The notes below the pieces were generated by a model. That model was given only the letters and a program-made list of their open reading frames with translations, ran no database searches and was not told where the DNA came from. A program made the translations under genes and the position numbers. Shown here piece by piece: positions 33,877 to 44,379 of a stretch of DNA of 64,000 bases. The stretch is from assembly GCF_036323735.1 (NCBI RefSeq), contig NC_086029.1, forward strand, positions 51,021,357 to 51,085,356, in the 5' to 3' direction. Position 1 is the stretch's first letter. Every line of letters begins with the position of its first letter. This stretch comes from Rattus norvegicus. Its lineage: Eukaryota > Chordata > Mammalia > Rodentia > Muridae.

Positions 33877-35060
33877 AAGACCTTACATATTTAATACAGT
33901 GTGTTACCCCTGTACAAATGGGAAAAACTTAAGTTCAACATTTCTAGACCAATATGGCTGTTAATTTCTGTACAGTGCCAACTCAACACAGTAAACGGGG
34001 ATACTTTTTTCCAAAGTTGACAGCACAGGTAAAGTTTCAAAAAATTCAAATTATATATCTGTATGTATATATTTATATTTATATAAAAAGACCAATAATA
34101 GCAGTGTGTTATGCATCAACAGCAGCAACAGCTTTTCCAGGTTCTGCAGTCATCTGAACAAAACTGTAGAGACATCCAGCACACTCCATTAAAAAAAAAA
34201 AAGTAAAAAAACAAAACCCGAGAAAACAGCACAGTTCTGTTACTCTTGTGGTACCTGGCACCATTTTTTTTTTTAAATTAGCTTCTCAATCATCATCTGG
34301 AAAGAAAACATTCTGAGCAACATCATTAAAAACAGCTCTGATAAAGCACGGTCACTACTACGTATCATAAAGCAGGTACAAGCTATTTTACATCCACAGA
34401 GGTATGATACAGTACTGTCCTACATCTATAATACTAGAGGATACAATTTAAAAGGCATTATTTGAGACTTGATTCTACTTTTCCAGCAGAGGGCCCAAAG
34501 GATGGTGTGACACAGCTTTGTAAAGAAACATACTCTAGACAGGATTTCCTTTCACTAGTGGCACACTTCTAAGGATTCATTCTCTCCATGAATGTCAGCT
34601 AAAACCGTTATTAAAAAAATGAAATATCCCTAGAACAAAACCGTATAACCACCGGATTCACATGAAGATGACCTAGTGGAGACAAGCTGGACCTCACCTT
34701 ACCAACAAGCTATCAAATCTGTTATGTTTAAACAGTGAGACCTCCAAGGAAGGAGATGCCAAGTAGTGCTTCAAAGCTTCGGACCGCAATCAAACACAGC
34801 ATCCTTTTCAACAGAAGCAGAAGCTCATCTGAATATGCTCAAGGATGCTGACATCAACATTTAATCATCTCCTCACTCATCCAGGAAGAAGGGGAGATCA
34901 GTTACTACTGTACTTTATTGTGTTCAACCAAATCACCATGTTACAAAAATAGCAAGCTGCCATAATAAAAAAAAGGCTGCTCTATCCAGCACCAGATAGC
35001 ATCATTTTACTTTCAAGCCTAGAAATTGCACACTTGTATATAAACCAACCGAAGATGAGG
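33877..35060 (-). pseudogene. Cellular mRNA 3'UTR fragment fused to L1 (retrocopied)
   Basis: On the minus strand about 1.2 kb of sequence unrelated to any L1 copy in the window ends with ATTAAA (33890-33895), 14 bases before the A-tail (T-run, 33868-33876). It has no long frame, is A/T-rich and has an internal AATAAA near 34915, as expected for a long 3'UTR. I cannot name the parent gene. The junction to L1 is near 35058-35062, with a few bases (agg) that fit both partners. The most economical reading is reverse transcription that began on the A-tail of a cellular mRNA and then switched to an L1 RNA. Confidence 0.7.
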
Positions 35061-35451
35061 ATTGAGAGTTCATCTTGGTGCATTTTTCCTTTGATGAATA
35101 TGAAGTGTCCTTCCTATCTTTTTTGATGACTTTTAATTGAAAATTGATTTTATTTGATATTAGAATGGCTACTCCAGCTTGCTGCTTCTGACCATTTGCT
35201 TGGAAAGTTGTTTTCCAGCCTTTCACTCTGAGGTAGTGTCTGTCTTTGTCTCTGAGCTGTGTTTCCTGTAGGCAGCAGAATGTAGGGTCCTCATTGCGTA
35301 TCCAGTTTGTTAATCTATGTCTTTTTATTGGGGAGTTGAGGCCATTGATGTTGAGAGATATTAAGGAATAGTGATTATTGCTTCCTGTTATATTCATATT
35401 TGGATGTGAGGTTATGTTTGTGTGCTTTTCTTCTCTTTGTTTTGTTGCCAA
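35060..35451 (-). pseudogene. L1 ORF2 start, truncated (endonuclease N-terminus)
   Basis: ORF2 starts at 35451 (M-A-T-K-Q-R-E-E-K-H) and reads the endonuclease start (I-N-G-L-N-S-P, then C-C-L-Q-E-T-Q) for about 110 codons. A one-base loss near 35118 shifts the frame, and the reading then runs into the non-L1 3'UTR. No reverse transcriptase is present. Confidence 0.88.
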
Positions 35452-35456
35452 GATGA

Positions 35457-36512
35457 TTAGTTTCTTGCTTCTTCTAGGGTATAGCTTGCCTCCTTATGTT
35501 GGGCTTTACCCTTTATTATCCTTTGTAGTGCTGGATTTGTAGAAAGATATTGTGTAAATTTGGTTTTGTCATGGAATATCTTGGTTTCTCCATCTATGGT
35601 AATTGAGAGTTTTGCAGGATACAGTAACCTGGGCTGGCATTTGTGTTCTCTTAGGGTCTGTATGACATCTGTCCAGGATCTTCTGGCCTTCATAGTTTCT
35701 GGCGAAAAGTCTGGTGTGATTCTGATAGGTCTGCCTTTATATGTTACTTGACCTTTTTCCCTTACTGCTTTTAATATTCTTTCTTTATTTTGTGCGTTTG
35801 GTGTTTTGACAATTATGTGACGGGAGGTGTTTCTTTTCTGGTCCAATCTATTTGGAGTTCTGTAGGCTTCTTGTATGCCTATGGGTATCTCTTTTTTTAG
35901 GTTAGGGAAGTTTTCTTCTATGATTTTGTTGAAGATATTTACTGGTCCTTTGAGCTGGGAGTTTTCACTCTCTTCTATACCTATTATCCTTAGGTTTGAT
36001 CTTCTCATTGAGTCCTGGATTTCTTGTATGTTTTGGAGCAGTAACTTTTTCTGCTTTACATTATCTTTGACAGTTGAGTCAATGATTTCTATGGAATCTT
36101 CTGCTCCCGAGATTCTCTCTTCCATCTCTTGTATTCTGTTGGTGAAGCTTGTATCTACAGCTCCTTGTCTCTTCTTTTGGTTTTCTATATCCAGGGTTGT
36201 TTCCATGTGTTCTTTCTTGATTGCTTCTATTTCCATTTTTAATTCCTTCAACTGTTTGATTGTGTTTTCCTGGAATTCTTTCAGGGATTTTTGCGATTCC
36301 TCTCTGTAGGCTTCTACTTGTTCTCTAAGGGAGTCCTTTATGTCTTTCTTGAAGTCCTCCAGCATCATGATCAAATATGATGTTGAAACTAGATCTTGCT
36401 TTTCTGGTGTGTTTGGATATTCCGTGTTTGTTTTGGTGGGAGAATTGGGCTCCGATGATGCCATGTAGTCTTGGTTTCTGTTGCTTGGGTTCCTGCGCTT
36501 GCCTCTCGCCAT
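35457..36512 (-). CDS. Intact L1 ORF1 (ORF1p)
   Basis: A complete, uninterrupted frame of 351 codons, close to the usual length of rodent ORF1p (about 350-370). The protein is a trimeric RNA-binding chaperone that coats L1 RNA in cytoplasmic ribonucleoprotein particles. A basic N-terminus (M-A-R-G-K-R-R-N-P) is followed by a long heptad-rich coiled coil (about residues 45-150), an RRM-like domain (around R-I-I-G-I-E-E-S and F-N-K-I-I-E-E-N-F-P-N-L-K) and a basic C-terminal domain (R-I-T-P-D-F-S-P-E-T and the R-A/S-W motif area). The start is the first ATG after the 5'UTR and matches the homologous start at 8229. ORF2 begins 5 bases downstream of the ORF1 stop. Whether it is expressed is unknown. 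Confidence 0.88.
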   Translation of the reverse strand: MARGKRRNPSNRNQDYMASSEPNSPTKTNTEYPNTPEKQDLVSTSYLIMMLEDFKKDIKDSLREQVEAYREESQKSLKEFQENTIKQLKELKMEIEAIKKEHMETTLDIENQKKRQGAVDTSFTNRIQEMEERISGAEDSIEIIDSTVKDNVKQKKLLLQNIQEIQDSMRRSNLRIIGIEESENSQLKGPVNIFNKIIEENFPNLKKEIPIGIQEAYRTPNRLDQKRNTSRHIIVKTPNAQNKERILKAVREKGQVTYKGRPIRITPDFSPETMKARRSWTDVIQTLREHKCQPRLLYPAKLSITIDGETKIFHDKTKFTQYLSTNPALQRIIKGKAQHKEASYTLEEARN

Positions 36513-37248
36513 CAGATTATCTCTAGTGTTACTTTGTTCTGCTATTTCTGACCGTGGCTAGACTGTCCTATAAGCCTGTGTGTCAGGAGTGCTGTAGACC
36601 TGTTTTCCTGTTTTCTTTCAGCCAGTTATGGGGACAGAGTGTTCTGCTTTCGGGCGTGTAGTTTTTCCTCTCTACAGGTCTTCAGCTGTTCCTGTGGGCC
36701 TGTGTCTTGAGTTCACCAGGCAGGTTTCCTGCAGGGGAAAAGTTGGTCCTACCTGCGGTTCCAAGGCTCAAGTTTGCTCGTGGGGTACTGCCCAAGTCCT
36801 CTCCGCTGTGGCAGCAACCGGGAAGATCTGCGCCGCACTTTCCAGGAGCCTCCGTGCACCAGGGTTCCAGATGGCGTTTGGTGTTTTCCTCTGGCATCTG
36901 GACGTGCACAGAGTGCAGCCTCCTCTGGTCTCCCAGGCGTGTCTGCCTCTCTGAAGGTTCAGCTCTCCCTCCCACGGGATTTGGGTGCAGAGAACTGTTT
37001 ATCCGGTCTGTTTCCTTCAGGTTCCGGCAGTGTCTCAGGCGCAGGGGTCCTGCCGCTCCTGGGCCCTCCCCTATGGGAACCCAGAGGCCTTATACAGTTG
37101 CCTCTTGGGCCAGGGATGTGGGCAGGGGTGGGCAGTGTTGGTGGTCTCCTCCTCTCTGCAGCCTCAGGAGTGCCCACCTGATCAGGCGGTGAGGTCTCTC
37201 TCCCATGGGGTTTGGGAGCAGAGAGCTGCTGCGGGCCAGGATCCATGC
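36513..37248 (-). promoter_or_regulatory. L1 5'UTR / promoter region
   Basis: 736 bp of L1 5'UTR matching one promoter unit of the L1 at 8230-8950. It is GC-rich compared with its surroundings. If active it would drive transcription towards lower coordinates, through ORF1. Confidence 0.7.
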
Positions 37249-37267
37249 GTAATGATTCTTTTTTTTT
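37249..37267 (+). repeat. Inner target-site duplication, right
   Basis: GTAATGATTC plus nine T, followed by AATC. It is identical to 33858-33876. The TTTT/AA boundary is a perfect L1 endonuclease site. Confidence 0.88.
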
Positions 37268-37748
37268 AATCTTTATTAACTTGAGTATTTCTTATTTACA
37301 TTTTGATTGTTATTCCCCTTCCCGGTTTCCAGGCCAACATCCCCCTAGCCCCTCCCCCTCCCCTTCTATATGGGCTTCCCCTCCCCATCCTTCCCCCATT
37401 ACCACCCTCCCCCCAACAATCACGTTCACTAGGTGTTCAGTCTTGGCAGGACCAAGGGCTTCCCCTTCCACTGGTGCTCTTACTAGGCTATTCATTGCTA
37501 CCTATGAGGTTGGAGCCCAGGGTCAGTCCATGTATAGTCTTTGGGTAGTGGCTTAGTCCCTGGAAGCTCTGGTTGGTTGGCATTGTTGTTCATATGGGGT
37601 CTCGAGCCCCTTCAAGTTCTTCCAGTCCTTTCTCTGATTCCTTCAATGGGAGTCCCATTCTCAGTTCAGTGGTTTGCTGCTGGCATTCGCTATGTATTTG
37701 CTGTATTCTTGCTGTGTCTCTCAGTTCCTGTCGGCCTGCACTTCTTTG
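37268..37748 (-). mobile_element. L1 3' fragment, 5'-truncated (host of the chimera)
   Basis: The minus strand carries the L1 3'UTR from about 37748 down to the terminus at 37268. It shows the young-type end 'ttattaacttgagtatttctt' and the C-rich complement of the polypurine tract. Its own A-tail was split by the chimeric insertion. Outer duplication copies at 33852-33869 and 37749-37766 belong to this element. Confidence 0.88.
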
Positions 37749-37766
37749 CTTGACGTAATGATTCTT
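37749..37766 (+). repeat. Outer target-site duplication, right
   Basis: The 18 bp match 33852-33869 with one C/T difference and are followed by AAAC. Confidence 0.85.
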
Positions 37767-38429
37767 AAACAATTGGAAATTGAGACATAGGGGCACAGCA
37801 CAGCACAGCCCTAATGGCCCAGGTGCATGCTATGTGTTCTCATCTTGGAAACAATGTAATAACTGCACAATAGTAGTTCCAGATTAATGTTGACTTGCAA
37901 AGAAAGTTTGAAGAAATTATTAGAAAATGAATTAGAGCCAACATTGGGACCCCAAGAAAGGAAAAAGTTATTGAAGTTATGAAATAAATTTTGCATAACA
38001 TTTGAGAGTGATTCCAGGATAAGGAAGTAGAGAATGCATGAAATTATATAATAGGAAAACTAAGTCAAAACACTGGGACTCTGAGGAGAGTCATTGTGAC
38101 CAATGTAAAGGAACAGAAAGCTAGAGGAACTACTGAGTTAAGGGTTAACTTGATTCTTTCTGGCCACTGCCTGGCAGTTTTACCCATGTCATTTATCATT
38201 AGAGCTTCACAGGAAAGTGCAAGTAACTGACTTAACTCAGAGTTCTGATCTCTGAAGTATAATAAGTCAAAATTCAAAGTTTAAATAGTGATAAGTTTGC
38301 AATTATTATTTTGGCCACAGGACTGGGAATAGGGGAAACTTGAAACTTTGGGGGACAATTGTGATTCTTAATTCTTTGTAGGATGTGATTATTCTTTTGA
38401 ATTTGATTTGGCAATGATTATACAATGTC
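37767..38429. other. Intergenic DNA, possibly ERV-related
   Basis: No coding region. It precedes a possible LTR and may include U3 or internal ERV sequence, which I cannot delimit. Confidence 0.35.
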
Positions 38430-38951
38430 TTTTATTCTACCTGCTTTTGGATTATCAATAAAAGACTGGGGCAAGAGAAAAGCTACAGAGTGAGTGAGAG
38501 AGGGGGAGAGAGAAAGTGAGGGAGGCATGAGAAGAGCATGTGAAGAGTGAGTGAAGAGCGAATGTGAGGTGTGTGAGAAGACTGCGTGTGTGAGGGAGAG
38601 TGCATGTGGTATGTGCGAGATATGTGTGAGGTGTGTATGAAGAGTGTATGTGACAGTGAAAGAGGAATGAACAGAGGTGTGTATGAGTGTGGGAGTTCTA
38701 GAAAAGGAAAGCACAAAGGAGAAAAGCAGATTGTGCAAGAGAATGCAGAGTGTGTGCAACCTCAAGCTGCAGACAAGCAAGCGAGATAGAAAAAGAACAG
38801 AGAAAGAGAGAAGAGAGAGTAACTTAAGCCTTGAAAACTTGCCTGTCAGTTTGTACCAAAAAAGTTGTCTGTGTATATTTATTATGCGCCTTCCAGATAT
38901 CCCTGCTTCCAGCTGAGAACTTTGATCCTGTTTTGAGGCTGGACCCCGACA
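38430..38951 (+). mobile_element. Possible ERV LTR, 3' part
   Basis: An AATAAA at 38457-38462 is followed by a GA/GT-rich stretch and then a block ending in GGACCCCGACA at 38951. That end is CA-terminal and resembles the end of a common rodent ERV LTR ('gcgccttccagatatccctgcttccagctgagaac'). L1 sequence starts at once after 38951. The 5' limit is not determined. Confidence 0.45.
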
Positions 38952-39435
38952 CCCTTGATCCCCTTTGGTTGTCTTATTGCTCTGCAACATCAAGAACTAT
39001 ATTGACTAGCCATGGAAAGAGTGGAATGTTTTGTCTTGTTTGTAATTTTAGTGAAGTTGCTTTAATTTTTTTCTCTATTTTATTTGATGTTGGCTATTGG
39101 CTTTGTTATATTTATGTATTTGTCTTATATTCCTTATTTCTCCAAGATGTTTATTATGATGGTGTGTTGGATTTTGTCAAAGGCTTTTTTGTAGCATCTA
39201 ATGAGGCGATCATGTGGTCTTTTTTCATTCAGTTTGTTTATATTGTGGATTACATTGACATAATTTTCATATGTTGAACCATCCCTATATGTCTGAGATG
39301 AAGCCTACTTCATCATGGTGGATAATCTTTTTGATATGTTCTTAGATTATCTTTGTGAGTATTTATTGAGTATTTTTGCATCAATATTCATAAAAGAAAT
39401 TGGTCTGTAATTCTCTTTCTTTGTGAATCTTTGAG
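38952..39435 (-). mobile_element. L1 5'-inverted segment (RT part of ORF2)
   Basis: The minus strand matches RT-region ORF2 (about 4645-5140 of the first L1). It is joined at about 39435 to + oriented ORF2 C-terminal sequence. This arrangement, inverted 5' piece followed by sense 3' piece, is the twin-priming signature. Confidence 0.82.
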
Positions 39436-40605
39436 TGCAAACTAGTACAGTCACTTTGGAAATCAATATGGTTGTTTCTCAGAAAATTAGAATTTTATCT
39501 ACCTCAAGACCCAGCTACACCACTCCTGGGTATATAGCCAAAGGGTGCCTCATTCTACCACAAGGACATTTGTTCATAGTAGCTTTATTCATAATAGCCA
39601 GAAACTAGAACCAAGCTAGATATTCCTTAACTGAAGAAGGAATAAAGAAAAATTTACATTTATACAATGGAGTATTACTCAGCTGTTGAAAACAATAACA
39701 TCATGAAATTTGTAGGCAAATGGATGGAACTAGAAAAGATTATCCTGAGTGAGGTAACATAGACCCAGACAGACAAATGTGGTATGTACTTACTTTTAAA
39801 TGGATATTATTTGCAAAGTTAAAGATAACCATGCTATAATCCACAGACCCAGAAAGGGTAAGTAACAAGGAGTGCTTAAGCAGGAGATGCAGGAATCTCC
39901 CTGGGAAAGGAAAAGAGAACAGATTTTGTAGGTGGACTCAGAGTGAGAAGGACTAGGAAAAGGAGGAATCATGTTGACGGGTGAGGGAGAAAATACTGAG
40001 TGAAGGGATTAGGGGTATTTGGGGGATAAGATTGAAACCTAGGGAAATGGAAATTCCATGGACTCTATGATAGTAACCCTAGCAAAGACTTCAAGTAATG
40101 GGGAAGAAGGAGCCTGAACCAGTCATTTTCTGTAACTAGGCAAGTCTCCAATGGAGTGCTTGGGATGTCAAACCAGCCACTAAACCTTCGACCTGCAATT
40201 TTTCCTACTTGCCCAGGGTTTTGGGACTGGAGCCTAGCAGAAGAGTCATCAAAGAGAACAGAGAGACTTCACCCAACAACTGAAGGAAGCAGATTCAGAG
40301 TACTGCAGCCATATATTGGGAGAGCTCATGGAGAACTAAAGAGGAAGGATTGGAGTAAGCAGGTAGATCATGAATACTACAAGAATATAAGGACACACAC
40401 AGAGTCAACTGACTGGTACTCATGGGGACTCAGAGAGATCAGGTAGCCTATGTGGGTCTGACCTAGGTCCTCTTTTGGTATGTTATGGCTGAGTAGTTTG
40501 GTATTCTTGTGGAATTTTTAACAGTTGGGGCTGTCTCTGACACCTTTGCCTGCTTGTGGGATTCTAGACCTTCTACTGGGTTGCCCAATTTGAAAGCACC
40601 ATAAG
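39436..40605 (+). mobile_element. L1 3' segment, sense part of an inverted insertion (Lx-like)
   Basis: The + strand carries the ORF2 C-terminal block ('caatggagtattactcagctgttgaaaacaat', 39666 on) and then a long Lx-type 3'UTR up to about 40605. The frame 40156-40446 lies in the 3'UTR and is not a gene. Confidence 0.82.
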
Positions 40606-40901
40606 AAAAATGGAAGCTCATTCAATTCCATGAGTTGTAGATGTCTTCCTATGTGAGTGTCCCTATCACCAGCACCACTACCACCACCATTATTTCTTAG
40701 TATGTAGTCTCCAAGAGGGATCCTAATGCTCCTTGCTTTCCAACATTGATATGCTGTATAGTTGAGTAAGGAAGACCTGTGTAAGCAGTAGGGTATTATG
40801 ATGATAATTATGTGGTGCTTCAGGTAGTGATGTACCTTGTTATACAGCAGCAGATAGCTATCACAATCATCACCATTCTCCTTGGGTGCCTCTCAGATAC
40901 A
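40606..40901. other. Intergenic spacer
   Basis: Short non-coding sequence before the next L1; nothing recognised. Confidence 0.4.
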
Positions 40902-40911
40902 AACAAGTTTT
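40902..40911 (+). repeat. L1 target-site duplication, left
   Basis: AACAAGTTTT, repeated at 42123-42132. Confidence 0.75.
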
Positions 40912-40914
40912 TTT

Positions 40915-40917
40915 AAT

Positions 40918-40958
<41 letters not shown>
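40915..40958 (+). repeat. (TTTA)n in an L1 A-tail
   Basis: Eleven TTTA-type units, i.e. (TAAA)n in L1 orientation, grown from the A-tail of the adjoining L1. Confidence 0.93.
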
Positions 40959-40962
<4 letters not shown>

Positions 40963-42122
40963 TTAACTTGAGTATTTCTTATATACATTTCAAGTGTTAT
41001 TCCCTTTCCCGGTATCTGGGCAAACATCCCCCTCCCCCCTCCCCTTCGTTATGGGTGATCCCCTCCCAACCCTCCCCCCATTGCCGCCCTCCCCCCACCA
41101 GTCTAGTTCACTGGGGGTTCAGTCTTAGCAGGACCCAGGGCTTCCCCTTCCACTGGTGCTCTTACTAGGATATTCATTGCTACCTATGAGGTCAGAGTCC
41201 AGGGTCAGTCCATGTATAGTCTTTGGGTAGGGGCTTAGTCCCTGGAAGCTCTGGTTGCTTGGCATTGTTGTACATATGGAGTCTCGAGCCCCTTCAAGCT
41301 CTTCCAGTTTTTTCTCTGATTCCTTCAACGGGGGTCCTATTCTCAGTTCAGTGGTTTGCTGCTGGCATTCACCTCTGTATTTGCTGTATTCTGGCTGTGT
41401 CTCTTAGGAGCGATCTACATCCGGCTCCTGTCGGTCTGCACTTCTTTGCTTCATCCATCTTGTCTAATTCGGTGGCTATATATGTATGGGCCACATGTGG
41501 GGCAGACTCTGAATGGGTGTTCCTTCAGTCTCTGTTTTAATCTTTGCCTCTCTCTTCCCTGCCAAGGGTATTCTTGTTCCCCTTTTAAAGAAGGAGTGAA
41601 GCATTCACATTTTGATCATCCGTCTTGAGTTTCATTTGCTCTAGGCATCTAGGATAATTCAAGCATTTGGGCTAATAGCCACTTATCAATGAGTGCATAC
41701 CATGTATGTCTTTCTGTGATTGGGTTAGCTCACTCAGGATGATGTTTTCCAGTTCCAACCATTTGCCTACGAATTTCATAAAGTCGTTGTTTTTGATAGC
41801 TGAGTAATATTCCATTGTGTAGATGTACCACATTTTCTGTATCCATTCCTCTGTTGAAGGGCATCTGGGTTCTTTCCAGCTTCTGGCTATTATAAATAAG
41901 GCTGCAATGAACATAGTGGAGCACGTGTCTTTTTTATATGTTGGGGCATCTTTTGGGTATATGCCCAAGAGAGGTATAGCTGGATCCTCAGGCAGTTCAA
42001 TGTCCAATTTTCTGAGGATTCTCCAGACTGATTTCCAGAATGGTTGTACCAGTTTGCAATCCCACCAACAATGGAGGAGTGTTCCTCTTCCTCCACATCC
42101 TCGCCAGCATCTGTTGTCCCCT
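40959..42122 (-). mobile_element. Young 5'-truncated L1, 3' end
   Basis: The minus strand carries the last 150 codons of ORF2 and the 3'UTR with the young-type terminus and the C-rich complement of the polypurine tract. It is highly similar to the first L1 (2197-3350). The element is bounded by a 10-bp duplication (40902-40911 and 42123-42132) and 5'-truncated at about 42122. Confidence 0.92.
41672..42122 (-). pseudogene. L1 ORF2 C-terminus (truncated)
   Basis: About 150 codons of the ORF2 C-terminal region are open, ending with the usual S-L-I-S-G-Y. It includes the cysteine-rich C-W-R-G-C-G ... C-W-W-D-C motif. No start and no catalytic part remain. Confidence 0.88.
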
Positions 42123-42132
42123 AACAAGTTTT
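42123..42132 (+). repeat. L1 target-site duplication, right
   Basis: AACAAGTTTT, identical to 40902-40911. Confidence 0.75.
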
Positions 42133-43911
42133 ATAAGTGTTTATAACCCAGCTAGTTCCCAAATAATTGAAACTGATCTGTTATACTAACAACCTTTAAG
42201 GGCACAACAACTGAGCAGTATTACTCTATTTTAATCTTCTAAATTAATCTACCTCCAAGACAAAAATCCCTGAAATATTCACATTTTTTGGCTTTCTCTG
42301 CTCCAGATGTTTTCTGTGTTGTTTCCTGGACTCTCTCTGAGGCAAATCCCCACTTCTTCTCTTTTTTCTCCCTCTCCCCAGGCTGAGAGGAAGTCCAACC
42401 CTATTCTCTTCCCTACTTAGTCATTGGTTGATGAGTTATCCTTATTGACCAATCAGGGAATAATTCGAGAGCAATGTTTACACAACACTGAGACAAGTAC
42501 AGAAATCATCATTTAAATATTACATGGATAATCTTTTTAACCATGCACAATAACATGGTGTCTACAAAACAGTATATAATTTCAATCTCATGCCAGACTT
42601 CTGAAGTGATAGTCACATCCTCATTATTGAAAAGAGAAAATGGGCACTTAAAGAGGTTGATTTACTTGTCTAGGGAATGGAGGATCTAGAATCTGAATGC
42701 TTTATTTTTATTTGATTTTACTATTAAGCACATTGTTTTCTTAATTGGTTAGAACTTCATACTGCATATGATGTGTTTTGATCAAATTCACTCCAATTTC
42801 CTCCTCTCCAGGTCCTATCACAACTCTATTACTTGTCCTTCCCAACTTTATGTCTTCTTCTTCTATAGTTGGTTCATTGAATCCACTTAGTGTTTTCTGT
42901 ATATGCGTGGATGTAGGACCAACCATTAAAGCTTGTGAACACTTTATTTTAAAGACCGTAATACTAATGGTACTTTTAGCAGTAATCAAACACAGTATCT
43001 GAGAAACTTGGCTATCATGAGTCACTTTTCAAGAAATTTTTAAGATACAACATAGGAATTTTTCTATAGTTTCTTAAGATAAATGCAGTCTTTAACATAA
43101 AATAACAATCCTTAGCTTTTATGTTTTTGATTTAGCTAGTTTATAAACTAACTGACTCCTGGTTAAACACAAGGAACAAATACATAGAAAAACATCAGGA
43201 ATGATGATCGTAAGAGAAATACAAAAAAGCATGATTGAAATTATAAAAAATAACCTTCATACTTTCACAAATACTTCAGGTCTTATCTGCAAAGGAAGGA
43301 ATGGTTTCTTTAAAGGTAGGTGACAAACAACTTTGTTTTTCTAGATCAGTTTCTATAGCGTTCTGTCCTAAAAATTGGTTCTGCTCAGTAGCACAGGAGA
43401 GGATGTAATAATCACACAAGAATGTAAGAAACCCCTGGCCTGACTGTGATCCACGTCCATTTTCCTGTCATACTAGAATGCCTACCCAATTGGATCGAAT
43501 ATAATTATTCTCCCAGAAGCACCCCACCAGTGACATAGTCATATATTGTGACTGCTTAAAGTGCTTCCATGAGAACCAGCCACATTTCTGTCTGTTAGAA
43601 GAGACAGTTCTCTGTGAAACAGGTGCACGATTAAAATCTAACTGATGAGTGCTTAATGAGGACAGCCCAATTTGCTCAAATTTATAAACCACCTTATATT
43701 GCTGTTTTTTGAGCTCAATACTCCCATTGTCCTTTGTGTATTAAATCCTTTTGCTGACTCCCTTCCTGTGTCAGTTTCCCACAGTCAGCAGTCTTTAAAA
43801 TTGGCTTATGATTCTGCTAGAGAAAATGCTGAAAAATCCCTTGCTGATTGTATGTGGCATGGACCCACATAAAAGTAGACCACATCACATTTTATTTTTG
43901 AACAGTGTTTC
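42133..43911. other. Intergenic DNA, nothing recognised
   Basis: No gene and no named repeat. Frames such as 42741-43025 are short and have no family features. Confidence 0.4.
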
Positions 43912-43949
43912 TCATAAGCATGAAATTACACTGGACTTGGGAAAACTAT

Positions 43950-44210
43950 CTAGAGATGAACCAATTTGGGGGTGAGTAGTACATTCTTTTCTATGGGCAC
44001 CAACACCTTGAACCTGACTCCATAAAAGAAGGACACAAATGTAGAAAAGAGGAGGCTGGGTGTCAGCACAACTGGCCAAATGGGATGTACATTCAGCAGG
44101 AAACTTAATGAACCAAACAGAGGGTTGTGGCAGCCAATAAAAGTAATGGGCACTAACAGAAGGATGCTGTCTAGAATGAGGAAGGTGACGGCCATCATCC
44201 ACCAAGACAT
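43950..44210 (-). other. Unrecognised hydrophobic open frame, possible exon or pseudogene
   Basis: An 86-codon minus-strand frame starts M-S-W-W-M-M-A-V-T-F just after 'tttcctaccag', a plausible splice acceptor. It shows about three hydrophobic segments separated by short polar or proline-containing loops, then a polar tail. I do not recognise the protein. A second hydrophobic minus-strand frame lies 700 bp upstream (about 44895-45020). It could be the remnant of a membrane-protein gene or chance. Confidence 0.2.
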
Positions 44211-44379
44211 CTGGTAGGAAACTGTATTATATTCTACATAAAAAAATTGTTGAAGGAATAGAGGAAAGTAAGAAAGTTTAAGACAACAGACTGTTTTAAA
44301 TCTATGCCTAGAGATATAATCAAGTAATTAATGAATTCTGTCAACTCAGGTTCATATTTTAGTTAAAATTTTAAAATAG

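Larger units (their letters stand above)
35060..37248 (-). mobile_element. 5' half of a young L1 (5'UTR, ORF1, ORF2 start) in a chimeric insertion
   Basis: From 5' to 3' on the minus strand this has the 5'UTR (37248-36513), intact ORF1 (36512-35457) and the first 120 or so codons of ORF2 before the junction with non-L1 sequence at about 35060. All ORF2 reverse transcriptase is missing. It is bounded on the right by the inner target duplication (37249-37267). It closely resembles the L1 at 2164-9131 but is less damaged. Confidence 0.92.

Noticed and set aside
36628..37269. Several overlapping 90-160 codon frames on both strands
   Set aside because: All lie in the GC-rich L1 5'UTR, which lacks stops by composition and has no protein family features.
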